Assembly: GCA_037074765.1 (NCBI GenBank)
Contig: JBAMDO010000041.1
Coordinates: 1-64,000, forward strand
DNA: 64,000 bases
Source: Mansonella perstans
Lineage: Eukaryota > Nematoda > Chromadorea > Rhabditida > Onchocercidae
Direction of reading: 5' to 3'
Part shown: positions 24,759 to 37,557 of the stretch, one piece after another
How positions within the stretch are numbered: position 1 is the first letter of the stretch
Layout of the letters: the number at the start of each line of letters is the position of its first letter
The notes under the pieces: generated by a model
What the model saw: only the letters and a program-made list of their open reading frames with translations
The model's database searches: none
What the model was told of the DNA's origin: nothing
Translations under genes and position numbers: made by a program

Positions 24759-25375
24759 AATTTACAACCATTTATTTAATCGAAATATTTGCTTTTATCA
24801 CACATGAAATCTATGGTGCTATCACATTATCACTTCTGTACTTCTAGTATCTTTGTACTTTCAATTACAATTTTTCACACTAACTGTTAATTTTTTAAAT
24901 TCATTGATTTAAAACGATGGATTCGCTTTCCACATCATATCAAATCGAAATTTCTAATATTTCACTATTTCACTATTGCATCAAGCGAAATATTTCTGAA
25001 ATCAGAGAAGATTTATTCAGATCCCAGTTACCGAATATGTGAATTCCCAATGACTGAAAATTTTCCTTTCTGAAGACAAGTAATATTGCATCGCGATTTC
25101 TTGTTTTTGCAGGCAAAATCTCTATTCAACTAATCATTACCTTCTAATGTTCATTCAGTTATATCCCTGATTTGCACAAAACTAATGGAATTATCAAACT
25201 GTGATGAATCAGTTAGCATTGCTTGTTGAAATTTTGTTGATAGACAGTGATGCTTTAGAATCATATCATTTTTTGTAAACCATCTATTCATATTTAAATA
25301 GACATATGTTTCAATATATTCATTTTCATTTATGTCAAGTCGGGAAAAATATTTTGTACTAGTATTTCATCAGAA
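24759..25375. other. Intergenic region between RING-like gene and CNNM gene
   Basis: No coding signal is recognised in this stretch. It lies between two genes on the same strand and presumably contains the 3' end of one and the promoter of the other. Confidence 0.4.
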
Positions 25376-28300
25376 ATGAGACAACTGCCATTGTTAAGGT
25401 TTGTGATATCGTTGAATGGTTGTATGTGTCTTATTTGTTACTTCATTCCTGGCATTTTATTGAAGCTATTAATGGTACATTTAGATGCATCTGATTAAGT
25501 TTATCAATTAATTAGACCTGATGCCGTCAATATTCAACATGAAAGTTCTTAAGATATTTTAGGTTATATTTTAATCATATGGAATCCAATGTCTGCATTC
25601 AGTCTTGGAAAACAAAAATTAGAGAATGAGTGTTTGTTGAAATTTTACAATAAATATTATTAGAAATGTATTTTAGTTGGCTCACTTATCCATAACAGTT
25701 TCAGTGTTCTTAGATGTTAATACCTTTTATTTAACAATGGATAGAGAAATTTAGTAAAGGAAAAAGTAAATGAAGATGAAGAATGTTTCTTATTTTTATA
25801 GGTGCGAAGTTTACAAAACGAAAAATTTCCTTTAAATTCAAGACGGAAAGAACAACACTGTATGTAAATTATATTAATTAGGAAAAGTTTCAAAATGAAG
25901 GAGTTAGAAATCTCAAAATTTGTAAATTTTGATAGATTCGTACCGAAATTGAACAACCTTCTCACTATTAGTAGGTTGTGCAGGAGAGTAGGAAATTCAG
26001 CTTTTTCCAGAACAATCAAGTTCGATCCTTAGTGCTTTACAGTGGGTAGCCAAGGTTTTCGGGCTTCAATTTTAAACGATGAATTATCTTCATTTCAAAT
26101 TATGAAAATGGATTAAACTGGCGTTAGCATTGTTATAGATGACACCAACTTAATGAATGGAACCGCTAATCCGATCTTGTATGGTATGAGAATCGAACGA
26201 CAACTGCAAGTTTCTACTGCTTTTATAAATTGACTACAACATGCTCAAAACATCGATCTCTCAAATTCTCTTATATTCGGTGTTGAAATATAAATAATCG
26301 ATTGATTTACTATTTGATCGAATAAATATTTTCATGCAGAGATGATGATTATTTCAACTTTGTGACTCGACTGGCTCAAAATCAGGAGAAACAACGGTTG
26401 ATTGTTTTCGGTGAGCATCTATCAAACGTCAGTCGGTTTTGGTTCTCCGTTGATTTCACCTGTGCAGCAAGAAAGATAATTCATTCACACTATTTAAATG
26501 TAGAAATTGAACGACATATAAACGATCATACGCTGCAGTGTATGGTTGATACCGTAAGCGTTTTCTTTACAAATATTTCGCATTAATCAGGAAATTTTTA
26601 AGATAGTAGTGAAAACAAACGCAACACCTCTTGAATTGACGCTATTGAGTGTTAATCAGTTGATGTTCATAAATTTCCAGATGGGGTCAGATATAACCCG
26701 TCCAATGCAGTTATGTGTTGAGCCATCTCAGCTAATGCCAGAATTTACCATGGAGAATATCGAATTCACACAAATTATTTTGAAAGAATCGGTGACTTAC
26801 TTGTTTCCTGTTTACATCCAATTATTGTTGATTGGTATGTGTACCACGTTAAGTGCTTTATTCTCGGGTCTCACCACTGGTTTAATGGCACTAAGTACCG
26901 ATGATCTTAAGGTAAATGAAGTGATCATGCCACAGAAGACATATTTGAGATTGACTACTAGTGAAATGCTAGTCTGGTTGTTGCATCATTAAACTCGTGC
27001 TGCATTTAATCCATTCAACTTTCTTACGCAAAAGAAATCTATGTATTATTTCCATACTAATCATGATAAATACGAAATCGATACATTTACAGTTTCCGCT
27101 CCCGTTTGCGCTCCTTTTTCAGTTAATAGCAAAAGGTAGTGAAGATAAGAAAGAACGTGAATACGCTTCTAATATTTTACCATTACGTACTCACGGCAAT
27201 TTCTTACTTTGTTCAATCGTTCTGGGTAATACTATTTGCAATATACTGGTCACATTACTTATCAGCAATTTGTTCGAATCAATCAATGAATATTTTATTT
27301 ATGTAAGACAGATCAATGAATTATGTTATTTGTGTTTCTACTACAATATCATCATATCAAGCTTAGCTCAACTAAATAGAGTTTCCAGATTGCACTGTCA
27401 TTAGTGATACCCACAGTTTTAATTACTCTATTTGGAGAAATCGTTCCGCAAGCCATATGTGCACGGTATTCCCTTTTACTTTCCATTTTACATCAATCTT
27501 TTTTTCTTATCCAGTTATTGGAGTCATAATTTAGCTATTCATTAAGTCTGTACAAATTAATTTTACTACACGAATTTGAATTTCATCAAAGATATCATAT
27601 CCAGCTAAAGTTTTATTCATAACTTGCTTTAGTCAAGTTTTGTATATTGGCAACCAGACACGCTATCTGACAATATTTTTCATGGTGCTTTCTGCTCCTA
27701 TTTCATATCCTTTTTCACTTGTTCTCGATTTGCTGGTTGGCAAAGAGGGTCGGGACGTGTATGATCGGAAAACCCTTCGTGTATTGATTACTATGCAACG
27801 GGATTTGACCAAAGGTAAAGGTAATTTTTCGATAAAACCACTTGAGTTAATAATCTTTTGAAGTTAATAAAACCTATATCATTCTCTCTGCTATTTCAAG
27901 AGAAATTAAGCAGCCAGATGGACGGTGAAACAACGGATTTGCTTCTGGCGGCTTTCGACTTACCGGAAAAGATAGTCAAATCAGTGATGACTCCTATCGA
28001 TAAAATCTTCATGCTATCTGATCAAAGCGTAATCGATAAAACGCTTCTAAAAGCTATCTCTGCAAAAGGTCGCACCAGAATTCCAATCTACAGTGGCAAT
28101 GATCGCAATACGGTTTGTTTCTGAAAATAACTGAATTTTTTTTTCTTTTTTATAAGAAAATTTATTGGGAAGTCATGATATTGAAATATGACAATCAATC
28201 ATTTCTTCATAATGATTTCTTTTTAAATTGGTGAAATAGATAAGTTAGTGCTAATTTTTTCAAATCTCTATTAATTTTAGATATAGAGAAGCTACTGCTG

Positions 28301-30854
28301 TAAGATCTTATTGTATTATCTTATGCATTTTTATTCGGCTCATTATTACTGCGTTTAAGATTGTGGCTATTCTAAATATGAAAGATTTGCTGCCATTTTG
28401 TAAGACAAGTTTCCTAAAAGTTGGTACAGTTGTACAACTGTGGAAGCGTAGCAATCAATTTCGTTTCATTATTGATAGCATGCCAGTTTTGCAATTACTT
28501 ATCGAAATGAGAGCCGGGATACATATCGCTATGGTGGTTAGTTATGATGAGCAAAAACGAGACTATATTGTTCAGGGACTTGTCACACTTGAGGATCTCA
28601 TTGAAGAGGTTATTATTTACAAATTTAACAATATGTGGCCATTTATGTAAATATTGTAAATCACCAAGAAATAGTGAATTTTACTATAGCCTATAGAACG
28701 ACAAAATCATGTTGATATAATGAGTGATTAATAAGAGCAGCAATAAGTATTTATAGTGCTAATAATAAAATCTCAAAATTGTGATCTTTTTAATCTGAAT
28801 GACCATAACAACATTCATCTATGATAATATTACAAATAAATTTGCATTTTTCTTAAATTGTTTTCTATTCTGTCTATTCCGTAATCAATTTTCAAAAAAT
28901 TTCTTTTTCTTTTCTAATTTAAGTCCATTTTTAACAATAAAACAAAACAGAGAATAGCATCCACATAATCCTTCATTTTTTGAAGTTATCGCCCACACAA
29001 ACATCATTCTCGTTGTTATCACAATAACATTAATAATAAATAAGTTAATGTAAGTAGTATTCATATCAAGCCAATCATAATGATAACGATTTTGACAATT
29101 ATGTTAGGATTGATCAGTTGAAGAAGAGATTCAAAATGCAAGTAAATAACATTACAAAGATGAATCTCTACTAGGAAGCTCTTTATGAATAGCAAGAGAT
29201 AATTGACTGCTAAAATGCTAATGCAAGCGATGGGAAATCAAATCTATAAATGAGCCATAAAAAGGCCTACTTTTGATACACAAATGAATTCATCATTGAT
29301 CGATGTGTGTGCAATAAAATCACGATCTCTTTATGACCGCAAGCACAGTACTTCGAACAGTACCACCATTGTTGTGCTTTGCTGGTCAAAATATTTAGGG
29401 AACCATGAATTAATGACTGAGAGACGGATATCAAATAATTGCGAATTATATAACGCAAATTGATGAAATTCAGTCTTTTACTGCGATGATTCAATCAGGA
29501 TTTTTCAAAGAAATTTGAGATATGAAGTATGCAAAAATAAGGCTCCTAAAACGAAGAACATTAAATTAAGAAATTAAAAAAGTAATCCTAATTGAATAAT
29601 GATTAAAAAAACAATCAAGATCAGGTTAGAGTAACGTTGTTCATAGAGTGAAACTGTATTTGTTGCAGTAAGTAATAGGCTGAAGTTAAGCTGAAGGCAG
29701 ACAAAGAGATAGCCAAGGGTAAACTATAGCTTAATGTTTCATTGACCAGCCATATGCATTCGAACTAATGGCAGCAATGTAATTATTTCAAGATGAAGAA
29801 GCTTTTAAGCTAGTCAATGAGGAAAAAAGGCTTTGTACAGCTGTCTCAGTTAAAAAAAGTAAGCAACACGTTAACAATAATAAAAAGCTTAAGGCAAGGG
29901 CGGATTCATGGCATGAAAATGAGCACTATTAGAATCTGAAATTTAAATTAAAGTTCATGAGAAAAGCAATTGAATCAACTCCCTAGTTGTAATTATCTAA
30001 CATTGGTTATCTGCTAACATGTTGCTAATATGCTAACATTCAGTTGGTTTTATCTTAGGGTGAAAAGACTTTTTTATCTTTGAAAACTGAAATTAAACTA
30101 TTCACTTAATTAATATGTAGGAAGGAATCGGTAATAAGAGAATTTAAGACAAAAAATTTGACCAAAAAGGAATTCAGATTTATTTTTACCACGTAAAAAT
30201 TTGACAAAAACATCATTTGACTCAAATAAGAATTGACTGCGAAAATTGACAGAAAATAGAAGTGAGGAAAGATATTAACAAACTGATAGGATATTAGCAA
30301 GTAACCAATGTTAGATAATTACAACTCGCAGGTTTACTGATGAAGATAATCCTTCTAAGAACAAAAGCTCTCAAATATTGGCATAACTAAAAATTAGTAA
30401 AAGTGAATATAATAAAATCAAAATCCTTCGAGATCACAAACTATCACAAGAACTTTTGATAATCACTGAATTTTAAAAAAATTTAAAAGAAAAGTAGCGA
30501 AAGTAGCTGTCTCAGTTAAAAAAGTAGATCCTTGTATTTTCTCGTTAAAGTAGAAAATGCCGAAAAAGATCGAACAAAAACAGTGTTATATTTAATTTAG
30601 ATTTGTTTCTATTAAACAAAAACTCAACAAGATTGCTGAGGCCATTAAGTGGAAACTAAAATACGGACGCCTAAAAAAATTACTTATTCACACTTACAAT
30701 ACTGCTCTATTGGTACGAGTTAGAGAAATCAATAGTGACAGGTCATTTAATTATATTCATACTACAGGTGGTCGGCGAAATTTTTGACGAACATGACGTA
30801 AGGATTCGAAAAGCAGGTCAAGTCAGCCGCAATTGGCGAAGAACGCATTCATAA
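25376..30854 (+). CDS. CNNM (cyclin M / CorC-type) magnesium transporter family protein
   Basis: Core exons in phase: 26340-26553, 26681-26911, 27123-27302, 27389-27465, 27633-27814, 27901-28112, 28360-28608, 30768-30854. They encode an extracellular domain (VFGEHLSNVSRFWFSVDF), the DUF21 transmembrane domain (LLLIGMCTTLSALFSGLTTG; GNFLLCSIVLGNTICNILV; LITLFGEIVPQAICAR), and a CBS pair (SVMTPIDKIFMLSD, RTRIPIYSG, IVAILNMKDLL; then GLVTLEDLIEE). The last exon adds VVGEIFDEHDVRIRK and stops. CNNM proteins sit in the plasma membrane and control magnesium efflux. Upstream I see a candidate signal-peptide exon at 25376 (MRQLPLLRFVISLNG) and a short exon near 26139-26198 with ILYGMRIERQLQ, matching the family G-x-R motif, but their junctions are not settled. 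Odd: the protein ends just after the CBS pair, without the cyclic-nucleotide-binding-like domain of vertebrate CNNMs; a good donor (GAC|GTAAGG at 30810) could lead to further exons I did not find. The last intron is 2.2 kb. Confidence 0.85.
28609..30767 (+). other. Long (2.2 kb) last intron of the CNNM gene
   Basis: The stretch is bounded by GAAGAG|GTTATT on the left and CTACAG|GTGGTC on the right. Both sides are phase 0 and the joined protein (EDLIEE + VVGEIFDEHD) restores a motif well known in CorC/CNNM proteins, so I read this as an intron. Reading straight on at the donor gives a short artificial tail ending at 28650. No other gene is recognised inside. Confidence 0.65.
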
Positions 30855-33055
30855 CTCATAATTTTTCTAATGTATTTCTTAATTCATAATGTATTTCTAC
30901 TTTGTGATTCTCAAATTTAGTCATTCTTCCTCTCTACGACAAATGATAACATTCATTGCGTATCACCCATTCCTAAGCTTTGATTCATAAAAAGAGAGAT
31001 ATTTATAGAATAAAGGGCTTAAATGTATCATATAAATGATCTGACTGAAGAAATAAATTAAAGCGTGAAAGTGATGCACTTATCAAGTCTTATTTTCTAA
31101 GAGTTGGGCCAATCTAATTGAATGGTCTTCTCTAGCTAGATAGTTTAATCTAATTAATTGATTTAATTTACTGGTTGAGCGGTTCAGAAAGTGGGATGGT
31201 ATAAGCATGAGTGAATTACGGTTGTTATTGCTTTATAAGTGAGAAAAATTGAGGAGCAAAAGATAAATGTAGCATGCAAAATATGGAAAGATGAAGATGT
31301 GAGTAAATGTTGTAAGGATCAAATTTTGCTCTAACAATCAGAATTGAAATTGAGACAATGAAACAAAAATCGAAAAATATTACAATGAATTCGACAAGGG
31401 ATTGAGCTTCTAGGGGAATGATTCTGATTACTAGTTTCCATTTCTATAATACGACAAGTTGGGATGCATTGTAGTGATTGATCGGATTGACTTTCAATTC
31501 TAAAAAAAAAAATTAATGTAAAAATAAAATGGACGAAATAGAAGATGTTTGCTGCTTATGTTTTAGTACTTATGATAACAGGGAGCAAACTTGTGGATAG
31601 ATATAATCAGCAAAATTATTCAGAGTAATATACATATACAAATTCAGTAAAGTTAGTTACCGAATAGTTTTCGAATAATGCTCTTATTAACTTCCAGTTT
31701 TGAAATGATTAACACGAATTAGTCGTATCAAATGAACATTTGGTTCTCATACTCTTTGTGATAATTATTATCTTGTTAAATTAGATAGCCTTATTTATTG
31801 CGCGATACACGTCTAATCTAATTTCTCATCCAATTACATTATTTGCAGACTCTTGTGCAACTTTGAAATTATTTGAAAATTCAGTCGTCTCTTTGTAAAC
31901 ATTTCGAAGGTTAAACAATGTTTTAAAATATTGTCTACCTGTGTAGATGTACGGCGACTGAAAAGAATATAGAAAGAGCAAACCCATCGATCGCCCACAT
32001 CACAGCATCTCTCTTCGTCCTTGAATTACAAAATTTCTGGTTCTATGATCTTCTTATTTTATACTTCAACGAAACATTTTTTGCTTGAAAATGTGTCCAA
32101 ATGACATCACTGAATAAATTTTAAAAGTTTTTTCTTAAATCAAAAGAAAACTTTTAATTTTAAATTTGATTTAACAGACGTATTTGATGTTTTCTTGCTG
32201 AAGACTGAATTTATCGCTTATAGCTGTAGTCCTAGATGACCGATTTTTGTGCTATAATTTGTTTCAGATTTAATTAGTAGTAGTGCAATGGTCAGAATAT
32301 AGATAAAGAAGGCCAGTAAAGGAAGACAACTAAAGGAAGTTCCGTTCATTCGTTTCAAAAAGCACTCGGTGGTGGCCATTGGCAAGAGAAGGTAAGGAGT
32401 TGCGGTCACTGCGGTCACTCCGCGTCATATGTACGCTCATCTTTTTTTAAATCAAACGTTATTCAGCCTTCTCTCCCTTTTCCATTATACCTTTTTAAGA
32501 TTATTGGGAATTACATGAAAGGTGAGATAATCTAAAATAGTAATTTGTAAACTTTACTTTACGACATTGTTTATTGAATTGGGAGAATAACAAGACAAAA
32601 AATCTTAAATTCATTCATCTGTTGAAAGTAAGTTCGGAGTGAGTATTCTCGTCGGCTCACTTAATAACCGATTTTAAAAAAAGATTTTTCAATTGTAATT
32701 CTCAAATGAAGTACGAATTCTTTAAACCATAATTTATATATTGTATCAATTATTTCATTCCTCATTCAGATTGATATAAATAAAGCAATAACATTATAGA
32801 ATACGTTGCATTTATTGTATTGTTCGAGGTGTGAAATCATTAGACATAAGATTACACGTAGTAAAGAAAGGAACTTAGTTTAATTTATTCTTGAATTGAA
32901 GCTTCTCCAGGTTAAATTAAAATTATAGAGATAACATATGATTAGATAATTTCTATTAATTAATCATTTTCATTTCATTTTCGATTCTCCTTGATAATAT
33001 AGCATTACGTATTAATGTCTGTTATCTTCACATAATCAAATAATCACATCTGCAG
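30855..33055. other. Intergenic region, no gene recognised
   Basis: AT-rich sequence between the CNNM and rhomboid genes. A 66-codon frame on the minus strand (32218-32418) has a hydrophobic segment but nothing else in its favour. No RNA gene or repeat stands out. Confidence 0.4.
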
Positions 33056-35508
33056 GAAGAACGAGCACAGCTGCTATACTTTAAAGAGGACAAAAAAACG
33101 AAGCAAAATAAAACTGATATGAATAATGAGAGAGGAGATGGATATGAAGTGGCCAGTGGCTATAATTCATGGCTTAGTATTTTCCGAATGGTTTGTAATA
33201 TTTTGATAACAAATTCTTAAACTTTTTTTATCTCTTCTGTTCATTAAATATTATCTGAGCTCTTATCTGATCTCATGATCTATTATTGTATTCCTGCTAA
33301 AAAAATTTGATATCTCAAATGGTAAATAGGATGAAGTGAGAAATGGTATACGTACCCAAATGTCCTATGTCGTCGATATCTCTATTATCATAGCTTTATT
33401 GAATAATGATTAGATATAATATATGATATTCCAATTGACGTACAATTAATTTATTTTTCCAGAAATGTTATTAGAACTGTGCTTCAGCTTCGAAATGTTA
33501 CATAACAATTGTAATTAAATTTATTAGGAACTAAATAGAAAGAAAATTATAGATGTACTTTACTGAATAGTTAACAATAATTATATGGCATGCAAATGAG
33601 CAGCTAATAACATATGCTAATCATCAAATGAGTAGTTTCTAAGTAAAACATTGTTTAAATGTTTTCATTAATGAGTATTAAAATTACTAAATTTTTAGTT
33701 TGACACGAATTACGATGGTTATATCGCGACGCATGATATGAAACGATTTGTTCGTAATTCGGTAGCTTCATTCGGATTATCAAGGGAGGAAGCGGATGCT
33801 TTATTGAAAAATATCGATAAGAATGATGATCATCTCATCGATTTTGCCGAGTTCTGCACCCTGGTATAGATATTTTTTGATTTGATAACAGTGATTCAAT
33901 TTTGAGTAGCATTTTATTGTTCTTCATAAATACTATAACGCATCCTAAATGAATAATTATGCAGATGAGCAGAGCTAAAAAGTTGCGCATGCGGCATGTA
34001 TTGTTCCGAGCGGCACAAATGGTGGTACCGCGAAGCAATCGAACAGTACCATTTAATTATTTACAGCAATATAATTGCTTTCCTCCACCACTTTTCATGA
34101 TCTGTATATCTATCTTGGAGGTAAGTTTGTATTATCATTGTTATTTTTGTTAGCTTATATTTTTTACATTTGACGGTAAGGATTACTAGGTAATACTAAA
34201 AATCATCAAACCAAGAATGCAAACGATGCATTTCTGTTTTGCTGTTTCTTCTGTAAACAGGAGTGAAATAGAATTCCTTAACATCGTATTATTTTTCCTG
34301 ATTATTCAAAAAATGATCAGTTCAGATAGCAGTATATGCTTACTATGTTATGGAATTTCGAAGTGGAATTGAATTGTATGGACCAGTACCACAAAAATCT
34401 CTTCTTATATTCAATCCTCATAAAACCAGAGAAGTATGGCGATATTTCACTTACATGTTTATTCATATAGGGTAAGATCTTTCACAAAAAAATTTTTCAC
34501 AACTAATTATGGTTTAAAACTTGAGAATTTTATGATGGAGTCTAGAAATATGATGAAACCAGAAGATTCCAGGATAACACATTTGGCTTTCAATATTTTA
34601 ACACAAAGATTCCAGGATAACACATTTGGCTTTCAATATTTTAACACAAAGATTCCAGGATAACACACTTGGCTTTCAATATTTTAACACAAAGATTCCA
34701 GGATAACACATTTGGCTTTCAATATTTTAACACAAAGATTCCAGGATAACACATTTGGCTTTCAATATTTTAACACAAATCATTCTTGGCATACCACTTG
34801 AGTTAGTTCATAAATTTTGGAGAATCGCTTTGGTATATCTGTCTGGTGTTCTGGCCGGTAAGTATTGCCGATGTTCGATTTTTTCAATTTGATATTTTGA
34901 AAATTCAAATATATTGCTTTCGAAGCGATCGACCACCTTTCATTTGCTTCCGAACCTGTCAGTTTAATTTTTATCAACTTACCGAAAGTGTCTTCGAAAT
35001 ATAATTGACTTTTAGGTTCTTTGCTGGACTACACAATCGATCAGCGAACATACCTGGCCGGAGCCTCCGGAGGTGTATATGCTTTGCTAGCAGCACATAT
35101 AGCTGAATTACTTATTAATTGGACCGAGATGGAATTTGCGCTTTGCCGAGCTCTTGCTCTAACAGTCCTGATATCAAGTGACGTATCTATGGTTATTTAC
35201 CATCGCTACCACCTTAACACCGCAGATAAAGTCCATTTTTTATTCAATTTGTTATTTCAAATATTCTCTTAATTAAATAATCTCCATTAAATCAGGATTC
35301 AAAACCTTTGGATTTCTACTTCATCTCACTTCAGGTATCCCATGTGTCGCATCTCGCTGGTTTCGTCGCTGGCATTTTAATGGGTACAGTCGTATTACGA
35401 AATTTTCGGAAGAAAAATTGGGAACGTGTAGTATGGTGGATTGCTTTTGCAATAACAGGCCTTTCATTCTCAACACTCGTCTTACTCAACATTATGCCGC
35501 ATATATGA
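33056..35508 (+). CDS. EF-hand rhomboid serine protease (RHBDL/Rho-4 type)
   Basis: Seven exons: 33056-33193, 33699-33863, 33965-34120, 34326-34471, 34745-34857, 35016-35230, 35335-35508. From ATG 33119 the model closes to 347 residues. Residues 26-80 hold an EF-hand pair: loop one DTNYDGYIATHD is canonical, loop two DKNDDHLIDFAE has His for the usual Gly. The rhomboid core follows: W-R in REVWRYFTYMFIHIG, the H-x3-H-L-x2-N signature HIGITHLAFN, the catalytic serine in GASGG (about Ser236) and the catalytic histidine in SHLAGFVAG (about His296). All key residues are present, so it should be an active membrane protease cleaving transmembrane substrates, possibly calcium-tuned. The frame stays open from the CAG acceptor at 33055 to the ATG, so 33055 may be a spliced-leader site. 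The fifth exon is preceded by four extra copies of its own splice acceptor (see repeat). It converges on ufm-1. Confidence 0.92.
34564..34780 (+). repeat. Five 43-bp tandem repeats, each carrying a 3' splice site
   Basis: The unit contains the intron end GATTCCAG followed by the first 35 or so bases of a rhomboid exon (GATAACACATTTGGCTTTC and on). Acceptor positions fall at 34572, 34615, 34658, 34701 and 34744, an exact 43-bp period; the third unit has one base change (CACACTT for CACATTT). Only the last acceptor joins in frame to give HIGITHLAFNILTQIILGIP. Using an earlier one adds 43 bases or multiples and brings a stop codon (after one extra unit TTGA-type stop downstream, after two or more a TAA inside the repeat). 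Confidence 0.95.
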
Positions 35509-36208
35509 AGCACTAAGATTCAATTGAAGAAAAGTATTTGATCGCAAAATCGTGCCTACCTGGCAAATCTGTAACATAAAAACGTGGTTTTGTTGGTTAA
35601 AATTTGATAAGCCGAAGCATTAATAGCAATTCACTCCACATGAAAAATTAAACCGGATTAAGATCAAATTAGCTTTGAACTGAGTACTTCGGAAAGACTT
35701 CCTAGATTACAGTCAAGCAACTGAAATTTAAGAAACCTGAAACTTTTACCCAATTTATATGTAAAATACGTAAAATATGACTCTTACGTGATCTTAAAAG
35801 AGTAAATAGAAAATACTCGATATCTGAAGTGCTCTTGAAAATCTTACACATAATGCTCATAGTATTAACGAGATAACTTAAAATCTATCGGAAATTATCG
35901 GAAATTATTTATTTTATTAAGATAATTTACCCCAAACAATCTTCGAATAGAAGCCGTATTCTCGAACAAATCACAATATAAAAACTTTAACAATCAACAT
36001 TCCATAACACAAATATCACAAGATATGTCTTAAGCATCCCATCAGATAGAACATATCGCTTCAATTAACAGTTATCACGAGTTATCATTAGTGAAAGACT
36101 CGAATTTTCAAAAGGTCAAAAGTCAAATTTCAGAAAACAATTTCTTCTTAGACATTTCAGCGACAGATCAAATATGAAACAGAAAAAAAACAACAAACTT
36201 ATGAGCAA
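35509..36208. other. Intergenic region between convergent rhomboid and ufm-1
   Basis: This is the 3' flank of both genes. No coding signal is seen. A short direct repeat (ATCGGAAATT twice) occurs near 35888-35907. Confidence 0.4.
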
Positions 36209-36951
36209 TTAAGTTACACACATGGAACCTACTCGATCCCTTGGTATTAATCTCAGTTCACTTCCATGCTTCAAAAATATATTGCCAGCTGACTGTGCTG
36301 GATTTACACCTATTCCATCATTCGTAATGATAGCACTCGTTGCAGCTGGTACTTTGAATTCTTCAGCAGCAAATTTCAAAACTGCAGTAAAAGGTGTCGA
36401 CTCTGGAACACTAAGCCTGAAAACAATGAAGTTAAGCTTCTTACTGGTGTGCCACAGGACTCCATATTCTTAATAAAGTGATGGATTTTTCTTAGTTCTC
36501 AGAAATGTTTACATTCTCTAAAGAAATAATAAGCAACACAATGTGAAGATGATACACTTTTTATTGTAGCAAAAATACTTTGAATCATTGCAAAAACTCT
36601 GCCAGATAACCATAGACTAGCAAGTACGACTTGGATCTATTGAACAATTATTACAGTATAGTAATGGAACTATACAGTAAATAAAATATGTTAAAAGGAA
36701 AACAATGCTAAATAAGAAAGACATTGCAACGAGTTATTAGAACCGACAATAAATTGAATCAATCTATTAAGGAATATATTTCTTTTTTCTAAATTATTTT
36801 TATGCTATTATCAAAGATAACAATACTATTACTCTTGACATAAGTTTACATCTCATTTAAGTAATCGAATAACTTACACTTTAAAAGGTAACTTCGGATC
36901 GCTTGTCAATGTTATCTTGAATGTAACCTTCCCAGTCGTTTGCTCTGCCAT
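36209..36951 (-). CDS. ufm-1: Ubiquitin-fold modifier 1 (UFM1) precursor
   Basis: Two exons, 36951-36878 and 36416-36209, join in phase to 93 residues. The match to UFM1 is close to complete: [75 protein letters not shown]1 is a small ubiquitin-like protein activated by UBA5, transferred by UFC1 and UFL1, and attached mainly to ribosomal protein uL24 at the endoplasmic reticulum. The conserved terminal Val-Gly is at residues 87-88 and is followed by a five-residue propeptide SMCVT that UfSP proteases must remove, longer than the two residues of the human precursor. Gene orientation is opposite to the rhomboid gene. Confidence 0.97.
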
Positions 36952-37309
36952 TTTTATCAGTAGTAAATATGTTGCAAGTTGAATATGAAAAGAACAATCA
37001 ACGTACTAATAGACAATTCCTCAAAACTTGACAGTTTTGTTGCAATTTTAGAACCATCGGCTAGCACTCCTAGAATGACCACGCAAACAATTTTTGATAG
37101 CCAGCACGAAACCCTATGGAAAATAACATTTCCAAATTTTCCGAGAATGAAAAACTCGCTCTTAAATTTGCGGTCTATTTAAAATAAATAATAGTATGAA
37201 TTTAGAGAGAATTAGGAAAGCATGTAACCAGACAGCTAGATAGATGAAGACACTACAATAAACTGAGAGAATGATGAAAGGAAGCATACAAGAATGTATT
37301 CCTAGCAAA
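36952..37309. other. Upstream region of ufm-1
   Basis: This is the immediate 5' flank of ufm-1 on the minus strand. No gene is recognised. The ufm-1 ATG is not preceded directly by an AG acceptor, unlike bystin and mrpl-3. Confidence 0.35.
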
Positions 37310-37557
37310 AACAACAAGCAGACGAGAAAAAATGATCAGTCAAATGATTATAACGAACTAACACGCATGACCCTTCACCTCCAAATGCCATTAGATCTCA
37401 AACTGGGGGTCAGCGCGGATGCTAAACCGGTAAAACAACTAGCAGACGAGAAATAATGACCAGTCAAATGATTATAACGAACTAACACGCATGACCCTTC
37501 ACCTTCAAATACCATTAGATCTCAAACCGGGGGTCAGCGCGGACGCTACTCCCCCAA
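37310..37557. repeat. Tandem duplication, 2 x 124 bp, less AT-rich than surroundings
   Basis: The block beginning GACGAGAAA at 37321 recurs at 37445 (124-bp period) with a few substitutions, including the segment AACGAACTAACACGCATGAC. The copies and the following 130 bases (to about 37690) are visibly richer in G and C than the neighbourhood. Open frames run through both (plus strand to 37456; minus strand 37567-37770) but I recognise no family. Confidence 0.85.

Noticed and set aside
26609..26680. Open frame upstream of CNNM exon 26681 that could extend the exon
   Set aside because: A CCAG acceptor at 26680 and the phase-0 donor at 26553 explain the junction; the extra residues have no counterpart in the family.
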